This document shows, piece after piece, positions 23,133-33,120 of a DNA stretch of 64,000 nt (positions within the stretch are counted from its first letter, which is position 1; every line of letters starts with the position of its first letter). This stretch comes from Dryococelus australis (Eukaryota > Arthropoda > Insecta > Phasmatodea > Phasmatidae), in contig CM056999.1 in assembly GCA_029891345.1 (NCBI GenBank), positions 29,485,418 to 29,549,417 on the forward strand, read 5' to 3'. A program made the translations under genes and the position numbers. The notes below the pieces were generated by a model. It did no database searches. It was not told where the DNA came from and was given only the letters and a program-made list of their open reading frames with translations.

Positions 23133-23395
23133 TCAATTCATGTTTGCATTTTGCCACGGTACCGCTCCCACACCTACAAAATAATCTGCAAATATTGTCC
23201 GAATTGTCTTGCAGGGAATATCAGGTACCGTGCCTATATTTTCAATATCTTGAAAACCAACAACTGAAAGTGTATGTTCGAAGGTGTATCCCTCCATTGC
23301 TCTCACAAAGTTGTGGAGCACACAACATGTTTTTACAACAGAAATGGCAGTATTAATGTTTACATTAATAGGTGTATGAAGAATGTGCCACCTGC
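23133..23395 (-). pseudogene. PIF/Harbinger DDE transposase, C-terminal fragment
   Basis: Harbinger transposases catalyse cut-and-paste transposition. The minus strand from about 23,395 to 23,133 reads HTPINVNINTA, then TCCVLHNFVRAMEGYTFEHT, and ends AIPW-like as GVGAVPWQNANMN before a stop. The CCxLHNFxR block followed by a short tail ending near a PW motif is the family signature of the C-terminus, just after the catalytic Glu. No internal stop occurs in this 88-codon stretch. Everything upstream (DNA-binding domain and the D-D-E core) is gone; sequence to the right of 23,400 belongs to Gypsy 1, so the retrotransposon probably truncated this transposon. Confidence 0.7.
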
Positions 23396-23409
23396 AAGAC
23401 GTGGCAAAT

Positions 23410-24520
23410 CAAGCCTCCGGGAGATTCCACTGCGGACAATGCGTATTCCCATCGCCGCGGTCAGAAGTTAAGTCAGTAGTAGGGGCGGAACTGTCTAGCG
23501 CACATCACTGTGCATGGGAACATTCAGAATGGGCCAGTGTGTACCAAAGCCCACTGACACATTCAACACCCTTACCCAGAAGAACAGAAGCACAGCAGAA
23601 AGAGACGTCACAACCCACATGTGTCACGTACCCGCAACAAAACGATCATAACAATACAGAATTATTTACAGCAATCACAAGAGCCGTCGAAGCCGGTACA
23701 ACCCCGGCCCGATTTCAATGGTCACCAACGTATTCAGGCCTACTAACTGAAGACCCGTAAGCATTCCTAAACGACTGCACAACACGTTTAGAGAGATACA
23801 GGTCGTGCCAGCAAGAGAGGCCAAATTGTATAGGGACTCAATTGGCCAGCGAGGCAAGTAATTGGTGGAAAACAATCAGTCACTACGGTATTGAGTGGGT
23901 AGAATTTCTCAATAGTTTCGAAAGTCGATCTGTCAATACCTACTCCTCGTTGCAAGCACGGAGCAGGGCTGTACTAGAAGTGCAAGAAGCGGGTGAATTC
24001 CTGACCGACCGTGTTTGCAACAAAGGAAAATAGGGCAAATCAAAACTTTCATCCACACATGAGCAAGCGCGAGATCCTCGAAGTAGTTGCGTCAACTGTA
24101 AGAGCAGAAAGCAGGCTAGCAATGGCACCGTTAATTCACAGTAACATGGAGGACTTCACGTGCTCTGCCGCATTGCTGTACCAAGCCAGGCGAGAGCAAT
24201 ATGCCGCGACTAGAGAGGGTGACGGGTACCATTCGCGCTGGAGAAAATATGCAGAGCAGAGGGAGCGGACAGAGGAGCAACCGGCAGTGAACAAGGTAGT
24301 AGGAGCAGGTGCGTTCTGGACAAGAACATATCCCAAACCCAAGATGGCAACGTGGATATCAACAACATCTGGCATGGTAGGAGGCCCAAGAGAGCCGCCA
24401 TTTGCGTCCCTTTATTTCAACGGAGAAGGCAAAATGCATTGGCACAATCAGTGCCCAAAATGCAACCAACCACAGAACATCAACAAACAACCGATGGGAA
24501 ATGGACCGTTGGGGTAGGCG
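23410..24520 (+). pseudogene. gag: Gypsy 1 Gag
   Basis: Gag forms the particle. One frame runs from 23,383 through a TAA at 23,758-23,760 and then on to about 24,033. It contains the core segment RLERYRSCQQERPNCIGTQL and SNWWKTISHYGIEWVEF. The matching blocks in Gypsy 2 (LSRYRVDQEDWPHCIGE, WWHGI) and Gypsy 3 (LSRYGVDPEDYPSYIGE, WWQGVDHYGMTWQEF) identify it. The frame then changes (24,011-24,517), ending in MHWHNQCPKCN, apparently a decayed zinc knuckle. A second shift joins the region to the protease frame. The Cys-rich N-terminal module present in the other two copies is missing. Confidence 0.75.
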
Positions 24521-25104
24521 AGCCAGACGATCACTACCCCAGGACAAAAGGCCCCCATGGTACACCGCCTTCTCAACAAGTAGAGCAGGCAGAAATAAAA
24601 ATTCAGCAACCAAGCATACAGCAAATCAACAAAACACAAGACAGAAAGATTATAATTGCAGTACATTTAAATGAGCAACTATGCCATGCATTAACAGATA
24701 CTGTAGCCATTCATAATTTAGTGAGCATTGGATTCGTGGACATGAGCGATATTAAACCAAGTACACGGGTACTACAACACCTGGCAATGAAGCAGAACAC
24801 GACGGAATCAATGGGAGAGAAACTGATTACCACCCAAATTATAAATGTGGACACCATCACCACAGCACTCGTGTTTGCGGATGTACGGGAGGATGCCATA
24901 TTGGGTATCCCCTGGCTCAGTGAACGAAAGGCCATTGTTGAGCCAGCTGCCCATAGGATACATTTCGGCCTGAAGGAAAGGCGAACAGTGTATGTCAACG
25001 TATCCCGACCCACTGGTAACAAGCCCAGAGTGCTACTACACGAACTCGATCATGTGGTCCCTTCGGAATACAGGAAGATAATGCAATGCATACTGGACGA
25101 ATGA
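24520..25104 (+). pseudogene. Gypsy 1 aspartic protease
   Basis: Retropepsin-type proteases cleave Gag-Pol. In the frame open at 24,352-25,104 the active-site loop reads LTDTVAIHNLVS (Asp codon 24,697-24,699), where the family has D-[TS]-G: the catalytic Asp and Thr remain but the Gly is replaced by Val. The equivalent loop in Gypsy 2 is VDTAASHNFV. Downstream, DAILGIPWL (about 24,892-24,918) is the flap-side and C-terminal ILG block. The frame itself is clean, with a stop at 25,102-25,104. The boundary with Gag is a spacer containing TTDGKWTVGVGEP, also seen in Gypsy 2 as TTAGKWTTGVGQP. Confidence 0.75.
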
Positions 25105-25109
25105 TACAA

Positions 25110-25950
25110 AGTTTTAGCAGCAAGAGACCCACTCATCGAACGACCATCGCTGAGCATTGTATTCCACTGGAACATAACCTACCGATCTACTCTGGACCCA
25201 CAAGTTACCAGCCACATCAATATGCCATCATTAAAGATCATATTGAAGAAATGCTAGCTGCGGGTGTGATTTAACCCACCCGTGGCCACTACAACAGTGC
25301 GATCACCTTGACACCCAAGAAAGACCGGATATGGCACTTCTTTGCAGATTGGAGAGCAATCAACAAACTCACACTGAGCACCCTGCCTCCCTACATAAGT
25401 CATCAAGGATGTATTGCATAACTTGGGCGAGGCTAAGGTCATGACATCATTGGACCTGCACAGTGGGTACTGGCAGGTGCCAATGAAACCCGCAGACCAT
25501 CACAAAACTACTCTCACAACCCCAGATGGGAGAAGGTTCAACTTCCGAGCAATGCCCTTCATCTTGAAGTGTGCACCATCAACTTTTCAGACAATGATGG
25601 TCCAGGTACTCAATGGGTACATTGGAGATTTTGCCCTCGCGTACCTGGATGATGTGGTCATCTGGTCTGAAACCTGGGATGACCAAATCTAACACCTGTC
25701 ACTAGTCCTGGAGAGGCTAGCCATCAACAAGTTGTCGTGTGTGAACCACAAGTGTCACATTGGCCACCCATGCATACAGTTTCTTGGGCACATGGTTGAT
25801 GATAACAGAAGCAATCCAACACAAAAGCATTTAGCCCTCATTAACAACTACAAGGTGCCATGCACGAGGAAGCAATTGAGGAAATTCTGGGTTGGTGAAC
25901 TGGCTGTGGGAAAACATACAGGATTTTGCAACCATAACCACACCACTCAC
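25110..25950 (+). pseudogene. Gypsy 1 reverse transcriptase
   Basis: Synthesises cDNA from element RNA. Fragments in order are an approach region (HQYAIIKDHIEEMLAAGVI, then a stop at about 25,272), KKDRIWHFFADWRAINK-like sequence in a second frame, then a clean 92-codon frame (25,414-25,692). That frame has SLDLHSGYWQVPM (first catalytic Asp), TPDGRRFNFRAMPF, CAPSTFQTMM and AYLDDVVIWS, so the YxDD box is intact as YLDD. The thumb region (25,732-25,953) follows after a stop, with FLGHMVDDN. The catalytic core is preserved while the flanks are interrupted. Confidence 0.85.
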
Positions 25951-26460
25951 TGATATGTTGTCACCCAACATAATGTATGTGTGGACAGCAGAACACGAAA
26001 CAAGTTTTCAAAAGATACAGAGCAAGTTCAGGGAGTGCAAGACATTGGCTCGACAGGACCCAAGTCGCCATTTATATCTTCAGACAGATGCAAGTAAGAA
26101 GGGATTGGGAGCAGTTCTTTATCAGATTGGGGATAACCAAGAGAAGCATATCATTGAGTACAGAAGAACAAAGTTCGGGGCAACTGAGGGTAGATGCGAC
26201 GTGAACGAGCCAGAGTGTCTGGCCATAGTGTGGGCCATAAAACAGTACAGGGCATACCTAGAGTACCAATGGTCCACACTACAAACTGACAAATGGTGCT
26301 CACTCTGGCTTCACACCATGAAAGAAACCCGTAAAAAATTAGTGTGCTGAGCACTCCTCCACAATGCGTACAATTTCGAGGTGGAGCACATACCAGGAGC
26401 TGAGAATCAGCTAGCAGATGAGCTCTCATGCACACCAGGCGAAATGGTAGTGGTGGACAA
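25940..26460 (+). pseudogene. Gypsy 1 RNase H
   Basis: Degrades the RNA strand of the cDNA hybrid. The frame open at 25,892-26,350 reads PLTDMLSP, then HLYLQTDASKKGLGAVLYQ with the first catalytic Asp in TDAS intact, then DVNEPECLAIVWAIKQYRAYLEY with the catalytic Glu. A TGA at 26,348-26,350 cuts the domain before the second half, where VEHIPGAENQLADELSC (about 26,380-26,430) is the conserved end with Asp in LADELS. Only this one stop separates the two halves, so this is one of the best-preserved domains of the copy. Confidence 0.85.
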
Positions 26461-27790
26461 AGAAGAGTGGGACGACCTACTTCCCCCTACAGCAGCAAAC
26501 TGCCCAACAACTAGCCATAATCAAATGAGCTGTGCTGTCATCGACGCTCCTGAGGAAGCAAAACTCGAGGTCTACGACTTGCAGGACAGCGTTTTACCTG
26601 CACAACTACAGTGTACAGAAACCCAATGTCGTGTCACCTCCATCATACAGAGTGAACAGGACTGGTGTCTAATGAATGGTATTTGCATTGCGACACAGCT
26701 GCATCGTCCAGAAGCAGCCTGGAAGCTGTACGTGCCCAAAAGTGCATGAGCACAAGTGCTAAATCATGCATATGATGCACGATTTGCAGGCCACCCTGGC
26801 ACATCACAAGACACAAAAAATGTGCAGAACCATTTCCTCTGGCCCGGCATTACCAGAGACGTCCGGCAATACGTGAGGGGGTTCATAAAGTGTAATCATT
26901 GCAAGAGTAGGAGAGCAGATGGAGTAACATGACAACAGCTGCAGAAGCCACATTCGAGTCCATCTTGCTGGACCTGATGGGGCAATATCCACACACTCCT
27001 AATAGCAAGAAATTCATTCTTGTGGTTACAGTGACTCGTTATCAAGCTAGATGGAAGCATACCCAATTTCCAGTGCACGAGTATGTAACATAGACTGTGT
27101 ACTGGAGACCAAATTCTACCCCCCGATGGGGCTACCCATGTACCCTCTTAACAGACAATGACAATTTACAGGGAAGTATTGGAGATAATTGTGTACTGGG
27201 TGCGTAGTCTAGCATCATACAATGGCCATGTACCACCCGCGGGCCAACCCAACTGAGAGGAGGAATCAAGACCTTAAGACTCAGTTGCGCCTGTGATTAG
27301 GATCAAACCACGCAAGTTGGGCTGGAAATCTGTCCGTGGCCTTGTTCACAATCAGACAAAGAGTGAACCTTGCTACAGGTCAATCACAAGCCGCCATTGT
27401 TCAGGTAAGGGAGCTGCCCTTCCCTAGGGAATTCAGAATCCAACAAGCAAACAACGACACAACAGAAAAATCGCAACAGGCCGGCGACAGCACAGAGAGC
27501 AAGACCTGGAGAATGAATGCATTCATCTGGAGAGGTACATAGGACAATGGGCACCAGCAACACCTCACCCGCCAAATAGGTTCAGACCCGGACAACATGT
27601 TTACATCCACGAGCACAGGCTGAGCAACGCAAATCGCAACTTTTGTGCAGGGTTTGCCCCAAGTGGAGCGGACCACATGTTGTTGTAAAATCGCTGGGGT
27701 ATGCAACTTACTTCATTAAGGTCACCAGCAGGTGCAAGGTGGCCGTACACTGCGACGACCTTCGCTTAGCCATTCAAGGACCCAGAACAG
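26460..27790 (+). pseudogene. Gypsy 1 integrase (zinc domain, eroded core, GPY/F-like end)
   Basis: Integrates the cDNA. After an RNase H-integrase linker (26,460-26,750, open) the HHCC zinc domain is visible as HAYDARFAGHPGTSQDTK followed by FIKCNHCKS (about 26,766-26,915). The catalytic core (26,940-27,400) is in pieces: the first Asp block appears as a remnant near 26,965, and the D-D-E spacing cannot be followed. The C-terminal module lies at about 27,580-27,775: RFRPGQHVYIHEHRL, then FAPKWSGPHVV and CDDLRLAI. Its sequence fits the GPY/F (SH3-like) end of Gypsy integrases. The core could not work as it stands. Confidence 0.7.
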
Positions 27791-28285
27791 AAACTCCTGA
27801 GCAAGAGGAAGAGCCCAATGGTCAAGAACATGCGGCAGAAATGCCCAATGGCGAAGCAGAGGCAAGCTCAAGCACAGATGATAGTGCTCTTTTGCACCTC
27901 TTTTCTACTGCCACACCTGGTAGTCATACACCCATAAGGTTGGCAGGGGAAGAAGAGGAGCAAGAAGAAGAGGTCACATCAACTCAAACATTTCATGATA
28001 TTAACATCGCAGATGCTGCAAACCAAAGTGAACCAGACCGGAGTGTCACGACACCCAGCATAGACACACTGTCATCGGAAGACATCGCACAAAGCGAGTC
28101 AGTGTGGGTAACTGCGGGCTCAATCAGCCCACATGGAAGCTGCCCAAAAGACTTCTCCAAGACGCCAATGATGACTACAATAGTGGCTGACCTCGTATTG
28201 GAGGACCGCATCAGGGGCTCAGGGGAAGGTTCATCAGAAGGAGCATCAAGTCCAGCAAGGGAGAGCGTACCTCTCCCATAGCCAG
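27780..28285 (+). CDS. Acidic, Ser/Glu-rich C-terminal tail of Gypsy 1 polyprotein
   Basis: The frame that carries the integrase C-terminal module (27,643-28,281) stays open for about 165 further codons with no family motif. It is rich in Glu, Ser and Thr, with runs such as EQEEEPNGQEHAAEM and GEEEEQEEEVTST, and looks disordered. A shorter Ser/Glu-rich tail (SSRSSSDESGEGEFSS) occurs at the matching end of Gypsy 3. It may be a regular extension of this lineage's Pol protein. The uninterrupted frame is unusual for this copy, though low-complexity GC-richer sequence keeps frames open easily. Confidence 0.4.
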
Positions 28286-28289
28286 AAGA

Positions 28290-31200
28290 CAGCATTAGCA
28301 ACATCGATGACGAGTCGACGGAAGAGCGGGTCTCGACTACTCCCCACTGCTTCAAGCGTCAGTATCTGCATCGGCCGGCATGCACCACCTGCGACGGGAA
28401 CAAACCCTTCGGCGAGCATGGGTAGCAGTACTTTGCCATCAGCAGGGTCATCGACCTGGAGTATTAGCAGGCAGCACAGCACAGCATCATCGCAGACCAT
28501 ACAACCTGAGGCCCTGCAACCAGCTGCGACCACCGACATCCTGTTGCTCCTGGCAGCATGGTAGTCCCTTAAGGGTCTGCGAGAATCAAACTGTCACCAG
28601 AGTAGCAGGCATTTAACGTGTTCCTGACATCCACGTATCACTTGTGCCTTTTTGTTCCATCACAGACGCGTTAACCACACAGCAACACTCAACCGATCGA
28701 CATTAGGTCGCGGTCTCGATCAGTGCAGGTCGACAAGAACTGTGTTTTCATCTCTCTTGCCGCCCTTTAACTCGTGGTTGCAGGTCATAATATTTAACAT
28801 TCTTCACAAGGGGTAACTCTCATGATGAACGGATATGTGACCTAAATGAGTGTGTCTCGTGAATTTTCGACCATTAGACCATTTTAGACCATTCAACCAT
28901 TGGTGGGAACACTGGGATAAGCGGCACCACTTATTCCCACAAGCTTTCCGATGTGCGTGATGTAGACAAGCCCTGTGGCCGAATTCGGAGGGCTACATGG
29001 CTCCAAGTAGTGTCAAAAGACTGGGAATCATATTCCCGCAGAAAGTGTAAAGTGGCGAGTGGCTCCCTGGCTGCATTGATTAATAGGAGCAGTTTAGGCA
29101 TTTTTAGCGATGATTACACCACAATTGACTAGGCAAACTGCCCGCTCCAGCATAGAGAGTCGCTGTGCCCTTAGTGATTAAATGTGTGTGTCGTCACATC
29201 CAACACATTCCTGTAATTATAACAATTTCAACACATGCGATTTTGATATAATAATTATAAGACTGTACATGTAATCATCTATCGAGAATCAGCTGTCTGA
29301 GGCATCATTTCATTTAATATTACCCTTTAAGTGTGGTGACATGCTCATGACGTCACAATCTTAGTCATATCTGGGACTCTGTCAGTGACGGGTATGTCAC
29401 CAATGTGTTTCAGTTTGGTAATCATAATAATTTAAATGTCAGTTTAAATTATCATGCTAGTTATTAAATTCCATTTTTTCATGTTATCATTTTGACTCCA
29501 GAATCGCTGGGAGTGCTGCGAAGCCAACATCGTGTTAGTCAGATTTCAGCACTCCAGACAACCAGCAGGGCAGACAGTAAGCTCCGCCTACCCCCCTCAG
29601 CAATTCAATTTAAGCTGCATTTATTTCATCGCAATAGTTAACGTAACTCAGAAACATTTAAGTACTATCAGTTAGCAGAGGCGATGTCTCCCTGCATCCT
29701 GAAGTAGTATACTAGTAACTCTAACTTAAGGCCTACATCTTATTTTCCACAGTAGTGATCACCGGCAGGTCCAGAGTGCCAGGTCTGCTTAACCTAGGGT
29801 ACACATTTACTTGTGCAGCAACATTTCATTGTACCTTTGCGGTAATAAAACAGTCATGCCATAATTAGACGTGATTTATTATATTAACTATCCTGAGTTC
29901 ATTGGGTATTGCACCCTCATAGCAGCATCAACTTTAAAGTATCTTTCAGTGTATGTTTTGTATTTACAGGGCCTGCCTCCCTCAAGTATAGTGAATTCAG
30001 TGATAATATAGGCGTACGAAGTGGCCGACAGCTTCACCCCAAAGGAAATATTTAAATTCAACATAATATAACTGACAATTAAATAAGATCTCCTGCCTAT
30101 TGACCGCATATCCAGAGTCGCTGTAGGCCATCGACTGCACTACCCCATTCAACATTGTTCACTCTACCGAACATGGCGTTGGGCACATCACCAGTTCTTG
30201 TTCTCCACCTGGTCCCAGGTAGAACAGAACACATCTCAGCACCTCTTAAGGTGCAAGGCATCAAGGCATCAAGGCATCGTTAAATCACCTGCCATCATTA
30301 TGACACCCGATGATCGGACACAATCAACAACCAAGATATTAGCTATGACGTCATCACCAGCACCATGTGACAACCTCTGTTCCTCTTCCACCAGGTCGAC
30401 AGGGTCAGAGCGGCCCGCAGGCCTGGGCACCACTAGTAAAGAAGTAGATGTCTCATGCAGGCAAAAGGACCAAGGATGCCATCCATGTGCGTCTTCATTG
30501 TGGTACCCTTACGTGTTGCGACCACGGAAGCAGGTGAGGCAACACACCTACAGCCACTAGCACCACTCGGCCAGCAAATGGCTTCCAGAGCAGGTGAAAG
30601 TGCTTGATATGGGCTCGTGTCCCTCTTCTTCCAAACCGGTTTCCTGGCCAAGCTCCAAGTCAGCGCAGCTAGAATGCCACTCGATGTGCATGTGATAGTG
30701 ATGTACCCTAGTGCTCTGTGTTAAGTGTGCGACATTGTAAATAGTAAAAGAGGTGTACACTCGTGCACCCCAAACCAGAATAGTGCCCGCGAGTGTCAAC
30801 AAATATTTCTGCAGTTAAAATGAGTGTAACTGCAGATACCTTAAATGTTGAATGGCTTAACAGGACATCATGTAATAAGGCCTAATTTGTAAAGTGTTGT
30901 TGGAAGTTAATACTGCAAAGTTATGTTTCACCCCACTTGTATCACCCTTAAGTCATCACATGGCATTGTTGTGCATGTTTAGTGAGTGCCATTTAATGCA
31001 AATATAATATTTTGTATTCCAGTTTCATTCAATCGGTAATATTTATGTGTAATAATTATGTTTCGCAAGATTCCAAAGAAGTACAGTACCCGCTTGGCGC
31101 TTACCCCCACCAGGGCAGTAAGGGACCAAGCCTGCCATGTTAGTAGTGTATAAAAACTCGCGGGAGGAAGGCTGTGTTCATGTGTGCTCCAGCAGCCAAC

Positions 31201-31620
31201 AATTTTGTCCTAATCATTCACTTAAATAGACTTTTAATGTATTCGTAACCATTTTGTTTAGCCGTAGGAGATGCCTGTCCCTCCCCCAGGGTGTTTGTGT
31301 TGCACCAGGGTGTTTCAACAACTATAACCATATTCTGACCACAAGGTCATTTAACAGGAAAGGATCTCTGGTGCACAGTGTCCAATGCCAATGTGCATGA
31401 TTACAAACAGAATGATAATATGCCATGTAATATACATGTGAAATCTAGTCGACGTATTATTATTGTTAATAACTGCAAGTTTTATCATGGCCCCGGGCCC
31501 TTAGCATACCGCAACAGTGCTATGTCTATCAAGTGTTTTAATATGTTAATGTCTACGATGTGCAGCAGTATCCAATTATTAGGATACCATTTCAGCTACA
31601 TGCCTTATAAATTAGACTCT
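28290..31620. other. Unassigned stretch between Gypsy 1 and Gypsy 2
   Basis: No coding region recognised. It should contain the 3-prime end and 3-prime LTR of Gypsy 1, but no repeated partner was found in the window to delimit them. Frames at 30,198-30,560 and 29,888-30,109 have no motif. Confidence 0.4.
31149..31182 (+). promoter_or_regulatory. Candidate TATA-type promoter
   Basis: TATAAAAA at 31,149-31,156 is followed by a GC-rich CTCGCGGGAGG and by TTCATGTG about 28 bp downstream. The setting, in retrotransposon-rich sequence before Gypsy 2, suggests an LTR-type promoter, possibly the lost 3-prime LTR of Gypsy 1. No gene follows. Confidence 0.3.
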
Positions 31621-31621
31621 T

Positions 31622-32658
31622 TTGCACGTTCGGCATACTGGACCATAGGAGGAATGAGGTGTGGTGGATAGGAAATTCTATTTGCCAGTGTTAAGGGCGT
31701 CAGCCCATGATGCGAGCACGAAGTTATACTTGCTAGAAACTCCTCTCGGGTTGTGAAGACCGACGACCGTTGGACTGCCCCCGTGTCCACATTTGATGGA
31801 TGTTACCAGTTAAAATACTTTTCAGCCAGTCATAAACTACGCTGAAATTTCCTCGTCTAGTCAGGGATGTCGGCCCCCCTGATACGCCAGCTCACTCCCG
31901 AAGGGTATTTTGGCTACCCAACACCATTATTAAAAACACGCGGTCATTAAATGTTACAAAAAAGGTAGAATAACAGATAGGTGGTAAATCATAATAAAAC
32001 GTCGGCATCTCACCAGTACATGTTTATTACAAGTTTTTCCCCAATGGACACTGAAGTTTACATACCACAGTTTTAGCCAGGCAGGATCTTACACGTATGA
32101 AAATGACCATAGGGCTTAAGTGGTATAGTAAGACTCGGCCGTGTAAAAGACAAGTCGAGGGTGAGAGACTGTGTACTCTTGGCAATCAACAAACAAGAGG
32201 TTCCTATAAACTAATGTGAATTAAGCAGAATTACATGATGGTTAATTAACAAACATGAAGTGCCCGGAGCACCACAGTGCGGTGGAACTCTCAAGAGATC
32301 TCGGATGCAATTATTGCTCATTTGGGGTGGAGTATGCTCACTGGCCGACGATCCAGTCCAAACATCTCGTGACATAATTTTCCATAAAGTGAAATAAAAT
32401 GAATGAAACGAAATGGGTTCTACAATGCCGATGAGATGTACATTTCAATGAACTCTTAACAACAAAATGTAAAAGCACATATTATAAATATAAAAATTAA
32501 TACACACATTCGACCAGATCAGATTACCGTGGCAACCTAACCTCAAAATAGACACGTACAAATAATCAATAATATCTTTAAGGGCCAGTCCCCAGTCAAG
32601 TAGATTATGTCTAAATGATTTGTGTTTGTGGCAAAACATGTGAGTTCATATTAATCTG
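31622..32658 (-). repeat. LTR of Gypsy 2 (3-prime copy)
   Basis: Matches 35,265-36,146 in the same orientation across most of its length: GGAATGAGGTGTGGTGGATA at 31,652 and 35,289, CACAGTTTTAGCCAGGCAG at 32,068 and 35,550, and ATGATTTGTGTTTGTGGC at 32,613 and 36,102. About 155 bp (31,800-31,960) are present here but missing from the other copy. Point differences are frequent, so the insertion is old. Confidence 0.8.
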
Positions 32659-32815
32659 TTTTTTGTTCCACCAACCAGGGAATACCCAGGATGACATCAT
32701 CCCCAAAGTCGTGGGTGACAAAGGCAGTTGTTGTAATGTCCCGTATTTTTACAGTCACTTTCACTTCGCCAATAACCTCACCTGTGTGTTGACGTGTGGC
32801 TAATTGGATTGCTCG

Positions 32816-33120
32816 TTAATTTTTCTTGATTTCTGCCAGATCGATGTAATAAGTGTGAACAAAATTATGGGAGGCTGCTGTGTCTACTAACACGCTGGAA
32901 GGAATATCATCAACTTGGATCAGGATGTGTACGAAATTGTCAGTTTCACTTATAATCTGTCCTAGTGTGATGCGGGTTGTGGTCTGTTGTTGTTGTTGTA
33001 GCGGCCTGGGGTGGGTGGAATCAGGTTGCCCTACCCCCGTAGTCCATTTCCCAGCAGTGGTCTGTGTTGTTGTGTTGTTGATCCACGTGGAAAGTCGGCC
33101 CATGTCGAACACTCGTCACA
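32816..33120 (-). pseudogene. Gypsy 2 aspartic protease fragment
   Basis: The frame from 33,112 to 32,816 contains TTAGKWTTGVGQPDSTHP (a linker shared with Gypsy 1), then ILIQVDDIPSSVLVDTAASHNFVHTY. The active-site loop is DTAAS where DTGAS is expected: the catalytic Asp and Thr remain and the Gly is Ala. Only the N-terminal third of a protease is present; the frame stops near 32,818, the flap and C-terminal ILG block are missing, and the LTR begins about 160 bp further on. This places the deletion junction inside pol. Confidence 0.75.

Larger units (their letters stand above)
23400..28285 (+). mobile_element. Ty3/Gypsy retrotransposon 1, 5-prime-truncated and broken
   Basis: Gag core, protease, reverse transcriptase, RNase H, integrase zinc domain, remnants of the integrase core and a GPY/F-like C-terminal module occur in the canonical Gypsy order on the plus strand, each in fragments separated by stops and shifts. 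The leader and the N-terminal Gag module seen in Gypsy 2 and 3 are absent, and no long terminal repeat could be paired. The left junction lies about 23,395-23,480, against a Harbinger fragment. Confidence 0.85.

Noticed and set aside
27993..28539. Minus-strand frames of 120 and 97 codons
   Set aside because: Antisense to the acidic tail of Gypsy 1; Ser/Leu-rich composition mirrors the Glu/Ser-rich sense frame.
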